The notes beneath the pieces are model-generated. The model was given only the letters and a program-made list of their open reading frames with translations, did no database searches and had not been told where the DNA came from. A stretch of 64,000 bases of DNA, taken from the NCBI GenBank assembly GCA_963795825.1, contig CAWCIW010000001.1:1550001-1614000 (forward strand), in the 5' to 3' direction. The stretch's first letter is position 1, and the number at the start of each line of letters is the position of its first letter. The stretch is from BOG-908 sp963795825 (GTDB taxonomy: Bacteria > Pseudomonadota > Alphaproteobacteria > Acetobacterales > Acetobacteraceae). The translations under genes were made by a program, and so were the position numbers. This document shows positions 27,133 through 37,087 of the stretch, piece by piece.

Positions 27133-28101
27133 CTAGCGATCCCACGCGGCCCGCATCTCCGCCGCCATCTGCAGCGCGGCGATCAGGCTGGACGGGTCCG
27201 CCATGCCTTTGCCGGCAATATCGAAAGCAGTGCCGTGGTCCGGCGAGGTGCGTATGATCGGCAGCCCGAGGGTTATGTTCACACCCCCGTTCATGTCGAT
27301 GGTCTTCAACGGTATCAGCGCCTGGTCGTGATACATGCAGATTGCGGCATCGTAGGTCTGGCGCGCCTGTTGCGTGAACATGGTGTCCGGCGGGTGTGGT
27401 CCGCTGACCTGCAGGCCGTCCGCGCGGAGTTGTTCGATCGCCGGCTGGATGATGGTGGTCTCTTCCGTGCCTAGGCGCCCCTGCTCGCCGGCATGCGGGT
27501 TTAGCCCGGCGATAGCCAGGCGCGGTTGCCGGATGAAGAAATCCTTCCGCAAAGCTTCGTGCGTCGTCCGTGCTGCGCGAACGATCGCCGCGGTGGTCAG
27601 GCCGTCCAGCGCCTCGCGCAACGACATATGTACGGTGACGGGCACCACGCGCAATTGCGGGCAGGCGAGCATCATGATCTCGCGGCCGCTGGCCCCCGTC
27701 AGGGCTGCCAGGAATTCGGTATGGCCCGGATGCGGAAACCCTGCTGCCATCAGCACGGATTTTGCGATCGGGTTGGTGACGACGCCGCCGGCCTGGCCGG
27801 TCTGGGCGAGGTGCACGGCGCGTTCGATGCTGGCGATCGTGGCGGGCGCGTTGGCGGTGTTCGGTTGGCCGGGGATCGCGGCCTGGGCGAGTTTCAGCGG
27901 GAGCACCGGGAGACTGCGCGCGAAATCGGCTTCGTCTGGGCTGGCGATGATCTGGATCGGCGCGTGACCGGCGATCCAGTCGGGATCGGCGATGATGAAG
28001 AATGCGGGGCCGGTTTGGCGGCGTTTTTGCCAGGCGGCGGCGGTGATTTCCGCGCTTATGCTGGCGGGGTCGCCCATTGTCAGGGCTAGCAAGGCAAGCA
28101 A
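27133..28101 (-). CDS. pdxA: 4-hydroxythreonine-4-phosphate dehydrogenase
   Basis: PdxA oxidises 4-phosphohydroxythreonine in the pyridoxal phosphate pathway, supplying PdxJ. The protein of about 320 residues begins LALTMGDPASIS and carries GHTEFLAALTG near 125, VTVHMSLREALDGL near 147, GLNPHAGEQGRLGTEE near 200 with metal-binding His, and CMYHDQALIPLK near 260. The start is unusual: no ATG precedes the conserved LALTMGDP, and the only candidates are TTG codons at 28101 and 28092 lying inside the end of the adjacent repeat element (CTTGCTTGCCTTG). ATG 28077 would cut the first strand. No clear ribosome-binding site is seen. Confidence 0.92.
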   Translation of the reverse strand: MLALLALTMGDPASISAEITAAAWQKRRQTGPAFFIIADPDWIAGHAPIQIIASPDEADFARSLPVLPLKLAQAAIPGQPNTANAPATIASIERAVHLAQTGQAGGVVTNPIAKSVLMAAGFPHPGHTEFLAALTGASGREIMMLACPQLRVVPVTVHMSLREALDGLTTAAIVRAARTTHEALRKDFFIRQPRLAIAGLNPHAGEQGRLGTEETTIIQPAIEQLRADGLQVSGPHPPDTMFTQQARQTYDAAICMYHDQALIPLKTIDMNGGVNITLGLPIIRTSPDHGTAFDIAGKGMADPSSLIAALQMAAEMRAAWDR

Positions 28102-28156
28102 GGCCTTCTTTTTTGCAAAAAAGAAGCAAAAAACTTTTGCTCCTGACGCCTGCATA
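28090..28156. repeat. Intergenic inverted-repeat element, copy 8 (left arm only)
   Basis: A complete left arm has the CTTCTTTTTTGCAAAAAAGAAG hairpin (28106-28127), GCAAAAAACTTTTGCTCC and GACGCCTGCA. No right arm follows. It lies between the pdxA start and the lpd stop, and its end contains the TTG codons that seem to start pdxA. Confidence 0.8.
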
Positions 28157-28223
28157 GGCTTGCACGCGGGTTACCACGCTTGTGCGGCTGCATCGATGGC
28201 GACAGGAGCACGAGACTTCTTCC

Positions 28224-29976
28224 TCAGATATGTATCGCCCGGCCCTCGACCGCGAGTGCGGCTTCCTTCACCGCCTCGCTCAACGACGGATGCGCATGGC
28301 AGATGCGGCCGACATCCTCGGACGACGCGCCGAACTCCATCGCGGTGGCAATCTCGGCAATCAGCGTTCCGGCATCCGGCCCGATGATATGTGCCCCGAG
28401 AATGCGGTCGGTGGTCGTGTCGGCCAGGATTTTCACGAACCCGTCGGTGGCGCCCATGGCGCGTGCGCGGCCGTTGGCGGTGAACGGAAACTTGCCGACG
28501 CGGTAGTTGGCACCGTCTTTCTTCAGCATCTCCTCGGTGGCGCCGATGCTGGCCACTTCCGGCCAGGTGTACACGACGCCGGGTATCACGCCGTAATTCA
28601 CGTGCCCGGCCTGGCCGGCGATCAGCTCGGCAACCGCGACACCCTCCTCCTCGGCCTTGTGCGCGAGCATCGGGCCGGTGATGACGTCGCCGATGGCGTA
28701 GATGCCGTCGACATTGGTGCGGTAATGCGGGTCGATTTTCACGAAGCCGCGCTCGTCCAGCGCCACGCCGGCTTCGGCCAGGCCGAGATTTGCGGTGTAG
28801 GGTCGCCGGCCGATCGAGACGAGCACCACGTCCGCCTGCAGGGTTTCCGCAGTCCCGCCCTTGGCGGGTTCCACGGTGAGCTCCACGCCGGCATCGGTTG
28901 CGGTCGCACCGGTGACTTTCGTGCTGAGCCGGAATTTCAGGCCCTGTTTGGACAGCACGCGCTCGAAGGTCTTGCCGATCTCGCCGTCCATGCCCGGCAC
29001 GAGCTTGTCCAGATATTCGACGACCGTGACCTGCGCGCCGAGCCGGTGCCACACGGAGCCGAGCTCCAGGCCGATATAGCCGCCGCCAATGACCACGAGG
29101 TGTTTCGGCACGGCGTCGAGTTCGAGCGCGCCGGTGGAGGTGACGATGCGTTTTTCATCGATGGTGACGCCGGGAAGCGGGATGCTTTCGCTGCCGGTGG
29201 CGATGACGATGTGTTTGGCGCTGTAGGTTTTGCCATCGACGTCGATCTGGCCTGGCGCGGTCAGGCGCGCGGCGCCCTTCAGCCAGGTGACCCTGTTTTT
29301 CTTGAAGAGAAACTCCACGCCTTTGACATTCGCGCTTACGACTTCGCCTTTGCGCGCCTGCATGCGCGCGAGATCGAGTGTCACGCCGCTGACGTTTATG
29401 CCGTGTTCCTTGAACGAGCCTTGCACCTCGTGGAAGTTTTCCGAGGATTGCAGCAGCGCCTTGGAGGGGATGCAGCCGATGTTGAGGCAGGTGCCGCCGA
29501 GCGTCGCGCGCATTTCCACGCACGCGGTGCGCAGGCCGAGCTGCGCCGCGCGTATCGCGGCCACGTAGCCGCCCGGGCCGCCGCCGATGACGATGACGTC
29601 GTAGGTGTCGGTGGCTGGGACAGCGGTTTTCGGGGTTGGTATGGCGGCGGCGGCGGTGGACCCGGCGGCCTGCATCGGCGCGGCCGGCGCCTCCACGGCC
29701 GGTTGCTGGCTTGGCGCGGGCGCCTGCGCCTGTGCGCCGCTGTCCTCAATCGAACCGAGCTGCGCGCCGACCTCGACCTCCGTGCCTTCCGCCACCTGAT
29801 GCGCGCCGAGCGTGCCGGTAGCGGGCGCGTTCACCTCGACGGTAACCTTGTCGGTTTCGAGTTCAACGACGGGTTCGTCGGCGCGCACTGAGCTCGCCCG
29901 GCTGCTTTATCCAGCGGGCGACGGTGGCGGTGGTGACGCTCTCTCCAAGTGTCGGGACGATGATGTTTTGAGACAT
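28224..29976 (-). CDS. lpdA: Dihydrolipoyl dehydrogenase with N-terminal lipoyl domain (frameshifted near 29890)
   Basis: This is the E3 flavoprotein that reoxidises dihydrolipoamide in the 2-oxoglutarate dehydrogenase complex. Residues 1-85 form a lipoyl domain with ELETDKVTVEV, closely resembling that of SucB; an Ala/Pro linker follows. The FAD domain starts at about 120 (DVIVIGGGPGGYVAAIRA) and has the redox pair in GGTCLNIGCIPSK. The C-terminus has HAHPSLSEAV with the catalytic His. The true start is ATG 29976, but the frame slips between IKQPGE and VRADEPVV: one extra base near 29889-29892. The corrected protein has about 583 residues. It is the last gene of the sucAB operon. Lipoyl-bearing E3 enzymes are known for some pyruvate complexes, so the fusion itself is real. 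Confidence 0.9.
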
Positions 29977-29983
29977 GAGAACC

Positions 29984-30463
29984 TCAGTTGACGATCGACA
30001 TATCACCGAAGAAAACGTGACGGCCGGTGACAGGCAGGCCATTGAGCGTAAGCGGGAAAAACCGAAGTCCAGGATGTTCGAGCCATGCGAGCAGACAACT
30101 TGCGACTCTCGGATCGCCGGATCTGCTGGTTACCGCGCAGTCTCGCAAGGTGCCGATCACCGACACGCTACATACAACAGTCGCGTGCCCGCCTGGTGGC
30201 CCCATTCCTGGATATCTGGGTTGCTTCCAACCTGGCGCAAACTCGATTGGCCTCTCGTTAAACAGAGCGCCAAGCGGCAAGCTCGTCGGCGGCCGTTTCG
30301 GCCAGGTTAGTCCGGGGCCACGCAGGTTGCCAGACAACGCCGGCACTGAAGGCGCGTAGGGATTGGGATCATCCAGAGCGCAGCCTGGCAGCGCGAGACA
30401 ACACATGCCTGCAGTCACGGCTATTCTCGGCGGCAAGTTCGCAGAGAATTTTCGAGTTTTCAC
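29984..30463 (-). CDS. Lipoprotein with TonB C-terminal-like domain, in the sucAB-lpd operon
   Basis: The product of 159 residues has a lipoprotein signal: a basic N-terminus, a hydrophobic stretch and the lipobox LPGC near residue 28. The last 75 residues read GHATVVCSVSVIGTLRDCAV and continue to a final FFPLTLNGLPV, a pattern like the TonB C-terminal fold (vxCxVxxxGxLxxCxV). There are four cysteines besides the lipidated one. The GTG start overlaps the sucB stop as GTGA, and the stop lies 7 bp before lpd, so it is firmly inside the operon. A role in 2-oxoglutarate metabolism is not obvious for an envelope protein; the function is unknown. Confidence 0.7.
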   Translation of the reverse strand: MKTRKFSANLPPRIAVTAGMCCLALPGCALDDPNPYAPSVPALSGNLRGPGLTWPKRPPTSLPLGALFNERPIEFAPGWKQPRYPGMGPPGGHATVVCSVSVIGTLRDCAVTSRSGDPRVASCLLAWLEHPGLRFFPLTLNGLPVTGRHVFFGDMSIVN

Positions 30464-31773
30464 AGCCCCAGCAGCAACCGCCGCGGATCCTCGATGCCCT
30501 CTTTCACCCGCACCAGGAAACTCACCGCCTCTTTGCCGTCGATGATCCGGTGATCGTACGACAGCGCCAGATACATCATCGGCCGTATCTCCACCTTGCC
30601 GGCGATCGCCACCGGCCGGTCCTGTATCTTGTGCATGCCCAGAATCGCCGATTGCGGCGGGTTGAGGATCGGCGTGCTCATCAGCGAACCGTAGGTGCCA
30701 CCATTGGTGATCGAGAACGTACCACCGGTCAGCTCATCGAGCTTCAACTGCCCATCGCGCGCGCGCTTGCCCATTCCCGCGATCGCGCCCTCGATCTGCG
30801 CAAAACTCAGTTGCTGCGCATCGCGCAACACCGGCACCACCAGCCCGTTCGCACCGCCCACAGCGATGCCCATGTTGACGTAGTTCTTATAGACGATGTC
30901 CTCACCGTCGATCTCGGCATTCACCGCGGGATATTCGTGCAATGCGGCCACGCAGGCGCGCACGAAGAAACTCATGAAGCCCAGCCGCACGCCCGCATTC
31001 TTCTTCTCGAACGCGTCCTTATATTCGCTGCGCAGCGCCATCACCGCGCTCATGTCCACTTCGTTGAAAGTGGTCAGCATGGCGGCCGTGTTCTGCGCCT
31101 CCTTCAGCCGAGAGGCGATGGTGCGACGCAGCCGCGTCATGCGCACGCGCTCCTCGCGCGCATCCGCCGGGCGCGGTGCCTTGGCCGCGGCAGGCGCTGC
31201 CGCGGCCGGGGCAGGGCGATCCAGGAACGCCAGAACATCGCCCTTGGTGATGCGGCCGTCCTTGCCGGAGCCTTCGCCTACGGCAGCGGCCGAGACATCC
31301 CGCTCCTGCATCATCTTCGCCGCCGCCGGCAGCGGCGCATGGCCACCGCCGCCCGACACCACGTCGGAGGGCGGCGTCGCAGGGCGCGATACCGGACCGG
31401 AGGTCCGCGGCGGGGCATGTATGCCGGCGCCCGTCTGCTGCGGGTCGAGCTTCACCGGCGCGGGCTCCACATGCGCCGGCTGCTCAGGCGCCGGCTTCGC
31501 TGCGACCGCGGCGCCAGCACCGGCCGGCGCCGCTGCCCCGCCCGATGCGATCGACCCGATGACCGCCCCAACCTCGACCTCGGCGCCTTCGGCCGCCTCC
31601 GGCTCTCCCATCACGCCGGCCACGCTGGCATTCACCTCCACCGTCACCTTGTCGGTCTCGAGCTCCACCACAGGCTCGTCCGCCGCCACCGCCTCGCCGG
31701 CCTTTTTCAACCAGCGCGACACCGTCGCCGTCGTCACGCTCTCGCCCAGCGTCGGCACCAGTATGTCGGTCAC
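30460..31773 (-). CDS. sucB: 2-oxoglutarate dehydrogenase E2, dihydrolipoyl succinyltransferase
   Basis: SucB is the core E2 that moves the succinyl group from E1 to CoA. The 437-residue protein has a lipoyl domain (ETDKVTVEV, Lys near residue 43), a long Ala/Pro linker and a peripheral subunit-binding domain, AKMMQERDVSAAAVGEGSGK near 150. The catalytic domain from about 205 ends with SYDHRIIDGKEAV, the acyltransferase His/Asp motif. The start is GTG 31773, overlapping the sucA stop as GTGA. The order sucA, sucB, lipoprotein, lpd on one strand indicates a single transcript. Confidence 0.96.
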   Translation of the reverse strand: MTDILVPTLGESVTTATVSRWLKKAGEAVAADEPVVELETDKVTVEVNASVAGVMGEPEAAEGAEVEVGAVIGSIASGGAAAPAGAGAAVAAKPAPEQPAHVEPAPVKLDPQQTGAGIHAPPRTSGPVSRPATPPSDVVSGGGGHAPLPAAAKMMQERDVSAAAVGEGSGKDGRITKGDVLAFLDRPAPAAAAPAAAKAPRPADAREERVRMTRLRRTIASRLKEAQNTAAMLTTFNEVDMSAVMALRSEYKDAFEKKNAGVRLGFMSFFVRACVAALHEYPAVNAEIDGEDIVYKNYVNMGIAVGGANGLVVPVLRDAQQLSFAQIEGAIAGMGKRARDGQLKLDELTGGTFSITNGGTYGSLMSTPILNPPQSAILGMHKIQDRPVAIAGKVEIRPMMYLALSYDHRIIDGKEAVSFLVRVKEGIEDPRRLLLGL

Positions 31774-34628
31774 TGCGTCGTCTCCTTGCCGCCAAGCGCG
31801 TCATGCACGAGTGCGGCCTGCTCCGCCGCATGGGTTTTCGCAAGCCCGGTGGCAGGGCTCGCGGCCGCCACCCGGCCCACGAAGTCCGGCCGCCGCGCGC
31901 GATGCTTCAGCACACTCAGCACGCGCTCGATACGGCGGTCGACGAAGTTCCAGGCGCCCATGTTCTCCGGCTCCTCCTGGCACCACACCACGCTTTCCGC
32001 GTTCGGATAGGCCTTGAGCGTGAAAGCCAGCGTCTTTTCCGGGAACGGATAGATCTGCTCGAGCCGGACGATCGCCACATCGGACAGGCCGCGATCGCGC
32101 CGTTCCGCCACCAGATCGTAATACACCTTGCCGGAACACAGCACCACGCGGCGCACGTCGGCCGCCACCAGCGTATCCACCTCGCCGATCACCGTGCGGA
32201 ACCGGCTGTCGCCCACCATCTCGGAGGTCGGCGACACGCAAACCTTTGCGCGCAACAGTGATTTCGGCGTCATGATCACCAGCGGCTTGCGGAAGTTCCG
32301 CTTCACCTGGCGGCGCAAAGCGTGGAAATAATTCGCCGGCGTGGTGATGTTGGCGACTGTCATGTTCCGCTCGGCGCAGAGCTGCAGATAGCGCTCCAGA
32401 CGCGCCGAGGAATGCTCCGGCCCCTGGCCCTCATGGCCGTGCGGCAGCAGCAGCGTCAATCCGCTCATGCGCAGCCATTTGGTCTCGCCGCTGGCCAGGA
32501 ACTGGTCGATGATCACCTGCGCGCCATTGGCGAAATCGCCGAACTGCGCTTCCCACAACACGAGCGTCCAGGGATCGGCCAGCGAATAACCGTATTCGAA
32601 GCCGAGCACGCCGGCCTCCGACAGCAGCGAGTTGAACACCTCGAAGCGCGCCTGCTTCGGCGCCACGTTGTTGAGCGGCACGAACTCGTTCTGGTTGGTC
32701 TGGTCGATCAGCACGGCATGGCGCTGGCTGAAGGTGCCGCGCTGGCAATCCTCGCCGGACAGCCGCACGTGATGGCCCTCCAGCAGCAGCGTGCCGAACG
32801 CCAGCGCTTCCGCGGTGGACCAGTCCACGCCCTCGCCTGTCTCGATCATCTGCCGCTTGGCCTCGAGCTGGCGGGCGATCTTCGGGTTCAGATCGAACGA
32901 GTCCGGCACGGTGGCCAGCGCCATGCCAACCGCGCGCAGGCTGTCGGCCTCGGCCGCGGTCGCCTGCTCGGTCTCGTCCTGCGCCTCGTCCGTCTTCAGG
33001 CCGCGCCACTTGCCTTCGAGCCAATCCGCCTTGTTCACGCGGTAGCCCTGGGCCGCCTCGTGCGCCTCGTCGTAGCGGGCGAACAGCGCGTCCCACAGCG
33101 CCTGCGCATCGGCCTCGCTGGCCACGCCCTCCGCCGCGAGCCGGCGCGCGTAGAGCTCGCGCGTGGTCGGCCGGCTCTTGATCGCGCGATACATGATCGG
33201 CTGGGTAAAGGCCGGCTCGTCGTTCTCGTTGTGGCCGTGGCGCCGGTAGCAGACGATATCCAGCACGAAATCGGTGGCGAATTGCTGGCGGAATTCGGCG
33301 GCCATGCGGGCGGCGAACACCACCGCCTCCGGCTCGTCGCCATTCACGTGCAGGATCGGCACCTGAATGGATTTCGCGATATCGGTGCAGTAAAGTCCGG
33401 AATAGGCATGCGCCGGCACGGTGGTGAAACCGATCTGGTTATTGACCACCACATGTATCGTGCCGCCGGTGCGATAGCCGATAAGCTGGCTCATCGCGAG
33501 CGTCTCGTAAACCAGGCCCTGGCCGGCAAAGGCGGCATCGCCGTGCAGCAGAATGCCCATCACGCTGCGGCGCGTGGTGATGTCCGCCGCCATGTCCTGG
33601 CGCGCGCGCACCTTGCCCACAACCACTGGATCGACCGCCTCGAGATGCGACGGATTCGGCTGCAACGAGATATGCACCATTCGGCCGGCGATCTCGACAT
33701 CCGTGCTGGTGCCAAGATGGTATTTCACGTCGCCAGAGCCCTGCACATCGTCAGGCTTGAAGCTGGCACCGGCAAACTCGCTGAACAGCGCGGTCAGCGG
33801 CTTCTTGACGATATTGACCAGCGTATTGAGCCGCCCGCGATGCGGCATACCGATGACGATCTCGTTGGTGCCGTTGGCCACCACGCTCTCGATCATCGCG
33901 TGCAACGCCGGGATGGTGACCTCGCCGCCCTCCAGCCCGAACCGCTTGGTGCCGACATAGCGCTTTTGGCAAAAGGCCTCGAAGCCCTCGGCATCTGTGA
34001 GCTGGCTCAGAATGGCGCGCTTGGCCGGCGCGTCGAACGCGGTCAGCCACGGCGCGCCCTCGATGCGGCGCTGTATCCAGGCTTTCTGCTCGGGATCCTG
34101 GATGTGCATGAACTCGACGCCGACCTGGCCGCAATAGCTGGCCCGCAGGATTGCCATGATTTCGCGCAGGGTGGCGGTCTCAAGGCCCAGCACACGATCG
34201 ATGAAGATCGGCCGGTCCCAGTCGTGCTCGGTGAACCCGTAGGTGCGCGGGTCCAGTTCCGGATGGCTCTTGGGTGTCTGCAGGCCGAGCGGATCGAGCT
34301 TGGCTTCCAGGTGGCCGCGCACGCGATAGACGCGGATCATCATCAGCGCGCGTATGCTATCCAGCGTGGCGGCGCGCACAGCGCGTTCATCGCCGAGGCG
34401 GCGCGCGGGTGCGGCTTCTGGCGCCTCGAAGCTGGAAGGGCGTGGCGCCCAGGAGGCGCCGGTGGCGTCGGTCAGCACCGAGCGGGCTTCGTCGTTCAGC
34501 GAGCCGAACAATTCGGCGAAGCTGGGATCGACCGAGTGCGGCGCGGCGACCCAGCGGGCGTAGAGGTCGGCGATGAAAGCGGCATTGCCGCCGTTGAGGG
34601 CGGTTGCGAGTGTGTCCACGCCGGGCAT
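31770..34628 (-). CDS. sucA: 2-oxoglutarate dehydrogenase E1 component
   Basis: SucA is the thiamine-diphosphate E1 enzyme that decarboxylates 2-oxoglutarate in the TCA cycle. The 952-residue chain has the expected IGMPHRGRLNTLVNI near residue 255, VVNNQIGFTTVP near 395, CYRRHGHNENDEPAFTQP near 460 and LPHGHEGQGPEHSSARLERY near 725, all E1o hallmarks. The N-terminus carries the short helix with FIADLYARWVAAP that docks to E2. The ATG at 34628 is preceded by AAGGAGAG. An inverted-repeat element lies upstream between it and sucD. Confidence 0.97.
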   Translation of the reverse strand: MPGVDTLATALNGGNAAFIADLYARWVAAPHSVDPSFAELFGSLNDEARSVLTDATGASWAPRPSSFEAPEAAPARRLGDERAVRAATLDSIRALMMIRVYRVRGHLEAKLDPLGLQTPKSHPELDPRTYGFTEHDWDRPIFIDRVLGLETATLREIMAILRASYCGQVGVEFMHIQDPEQKAWIQRRIEGAPWLTAFDAPAKRAILSQLTDAEGFEAFCQKRYVGTKRFGLEGGEVTIPALHAMIESVVANGTNEIVIGMPHRGRLNTLVNIVKKPLTALFSEFAGASFKPDDVQGSGDVKYHLGTSTDVEIAGRMVHISLQPNPSHLEAVDPVVVGKVRARQDMAADITTRRSVMGILLHGDAAFAGQGLVYETLAMSQLIGYRTGGTIHVVVNNQIGFTTVPAHAYSGLYCTDIAKSIQVPILHVNGDEPEAVVFAARMAAEFRQQFATDFVLDIVCYRRHGHNENDEPAFTQPIMYRAIKSRPTTRELYARRLAAEGVASEADAQALWDALFARYDEAHEAAQGYRVNKADWLEGKWRGLKTDEAQDETEQATAAEADSLRAVGMALATVPDSFDLNPKIARQLEAKRQMIETGEGVDWSTAEALAFGTLLLEGHHVRLSGEDCQRGTFSQRHAVLIDQTNQNEFVPLNNVAPKQARFEVFNSLLSEAGVLGFEYGYSLADPWTLVLWEAQFGDFANGAQVIIDQFLASGETKWLRMSGLTLLLPHGHEGQGPEHSSARLERYLQLCAERNMTVANITTPANYFHALRRQVKRNFRKPLVIMTPKSLLRAKVCVSPTSEMVGDSRFRTVIGEVDTLVAADVRRVVLCSGKVYYDLVAERRDRGLSDVAIVRLEQIYPFPEKTLAFTLKAYPNAESVVWCQEEPENMGAWNFVDRRIERVLSVLKHRARRPDFVGRVAAASPATGLAKTHAAEQAALVHDALGGKETTQ

Positions 34629-34740
34629 GGGGCCGAGCTCTCCTTTGGGTCGTCGCGACCTTCTACGCCGCGTATGGCAAAAATAGGTTCACGCTGGGGG
34701 ATTGCGGCGGGAGGCTGGGGTGTGTTGTGGGCATGGCATA

Positions 34741-34867
34741 GGAAGGAAGGCCTTCTTTTTGTAAAAAAGAAGCAAAAAACTTTTGCTCCCTGTCGGTGGG
34801 TGCTGAAAGTCTCCTCGACAGGGACCAAAAGTCTTTTGCTTCTTTTCTTCAGAAAAGAAGGCCTTTC
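34741..34867. repeat. Intergenic inverted-repeat element, copy 9 (CTGTCG core, reverse orientation)
   Basis: The left tip hairpin (34751-34772) and right tip CTTCTTTTCTTCAGAAAAGAAG (34839-34860) are both of the GAAG type. The core stem CCCTGTCG/CGACAGGG has a loop of about 18 bp. It separates sucD from sucA within the TCA block and abuts the sucD stop. Confidence 0.85.
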
Positions 34868-35743
<876 letters not shown>

Positions 35744-35744
35744 G

Positions 35745-36941
35745 TCAGTTGGCCTCTTTCACGGCGCGCACGACTTTCTCGGCGGCGTCGGCCAGGTTGT
35801 CCGCGGAGATGATCGGCAGGCCGGAGCGCGCCATGATGTCCTTGCCGAGCGCCACGTTGGTGCCCTCGAGCCGCACCACCAGCGGCACGCTCAGGCTCAC
35901 CTCGCGCGCGGCGGCCACCACGCCCTCGGCAATCACGTCGCAGCGCATGATGCCGCCGAATATGTTGACGAGGATGCCCTCCACGTTCGGGTCCGAGAGG
36001 ATGATCTTGAACGCGGCCGTGACTTTTTCGCGGGTGGCGCCGCCGCCGACGTCGAGGAAGTTGGCGGGCGAGCTGCCGTAGAGTTTGATGATGTCCATCG
36101 TGGCCATCGCCAGGCCAGCGCCGTTCACCATGCAGCCGATCACGCCGTCGAGCGCCACGTAGTTCAGGTCGAACCGGGCGGCTTCGAGCTCCTTGGGGTC
36201 CTCTTCCGCCTCGTCACGCAGGGCGGCGAGTTCGGCGTGGCGGTAGAGCGCGTTGTCGTCGAAGCTCACCTTGGCATCGAGCGCCACCACCTCGCCGGCG
36301 CCGGTGACGACCAGCGGGTTGATCTCCACGATCGCGCAGTCGAGTGCGATGAACGCCTTGTACATCGCGTCGACGAACTTGCCGAATGCGGCGATCTGCT
36401 TGCCCTGCAGGCCGAGCCCGTAGGCCAGCTTGCGGGAATGGTAGGGGAAGATCCCGGTTGCCGGATCGACGGCCACACGGAGGATCTTCTCCGGGCTGTG
36501 TTCGGCCACTTCCTCGACTTCCATGCCGCCTTCGGTGCTCGCCATCACCAGAACGCGCGAGGTGTCGCGATCGACCAGCAGCGAGAGGTAGAGCTCGCGG
36601 GCAATGTCGCAGCCGGCTTCGACATACACGCGGCGCACGTCGCGGCCGGCGGGGCCGGTCTGCTTGGTGACGAGCGTGTGGCCGATCATCGCTTCCGCGG
36701 CGTCGCGCACTTCGGCGGCGGAGCGGGCGAGGCGCACGCCGCCTTTGCCTTGCGGATCGTCCTTGAAGTGCCCGGCACCGCGGCCACCGGCGTGTATCTG
36801 GCTTTTTACCACGTAAATCGGGCCGGGGAGCTTGGCGGCGGCGGCTTCGGCTTCTTCCGGCGTCCAGGCGGCGAAGCCTTGCGGGACGGCGACACCGTAG
36901 CCGCGTAGCAGCTCCTTGGCCTGGTATTCGTGGATGTTCAT
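35745..36941 (-). CDS. sucC: Succinyl-CoA synthetase beta subunit
   Basis: SucC is the ATP-grasp subunit of succinyl-CoA synthetase and binds nucleotide and succinate. The 398-residue protein begins MNIHEYQAKELLRGYGVAVP and has QIHAGGRGAGHFK near residue 46, EINPLVVTGAGEVVALDAK near 207 (metal ligands) and NIFGGIMRCDVIAEGVV near 325. All are standard. It heads the sucCD pair; a repeat element separates it from mdh. Confidence 0.97.
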   Translation of the reverse strand: MNIHEYQAKELLRGYGVAVPQGFAAWTPEEAEAAAAKLPGPIYVVKSQIHAGGRGAGHFKDDPQGKGGVRLARSAAEVRDAAEAMIGHTLVTKQTGPAGRDVRRVYVEAGCDIARELYLSLLVDRDTSRVLVMASTEGGMEVEEVAEHSPEKILRVAVDPATGIFPYHSRKLAYGLGLQGKQIAAFGKFVDAMYKAFIALDCAIVEINPLVVTGAGEVVALDAKVSFDDNALYRHAELAALRDEAEEDPKELEAARFDLNYVALDGVIGCMVNGAGLAMATMDIIKLYGSSPANFLDVGGGATREKVTAAFKIILSDPNVEGILVNIFGGIMRCDVIAEGVVAAAREVSLSVPLVVRLEGTNVALGKDIMARSGLPIISADNLADAAEKVVRAVKEAN

Positions 36942-36955
36942 TGCGTGGGCCCTCA

Positions 36956-37087
36956 GGAAGGAAGCGGTTCTTTTTTGAAAAAAAGAACCAAAAAACTTTT
37001 GACTTCGCTGTCGCGCACCTGTCCCGATAGTCGCCGACAGGGAGCGAAAGCTTTTTGCTTCTTTTTCTCGAAAAAGAAGGCCTTGCC
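36956..37087. repeat. Intergenic inverted-repeat element, copy 10 (unusual GAAC left tip, CTGTCG core)
   Basis: The left tip is GTTC..GAAC (36967-36988), a third sequence version that still pairs with itself. The core is CTGTCG/CGACAG and the right tip is of the GAAG type. It lies between mdh and sucC and abuts the mdh stop codon. Confidence 0.85.

Noticed and set aside
36956..37087. Riboswitch or attenuator upstream of sucC
   Set aside because: The structure is the shared repeat element and lies downstream of mdh's start on the other side; no aptamer-like conserved core can be recognised.
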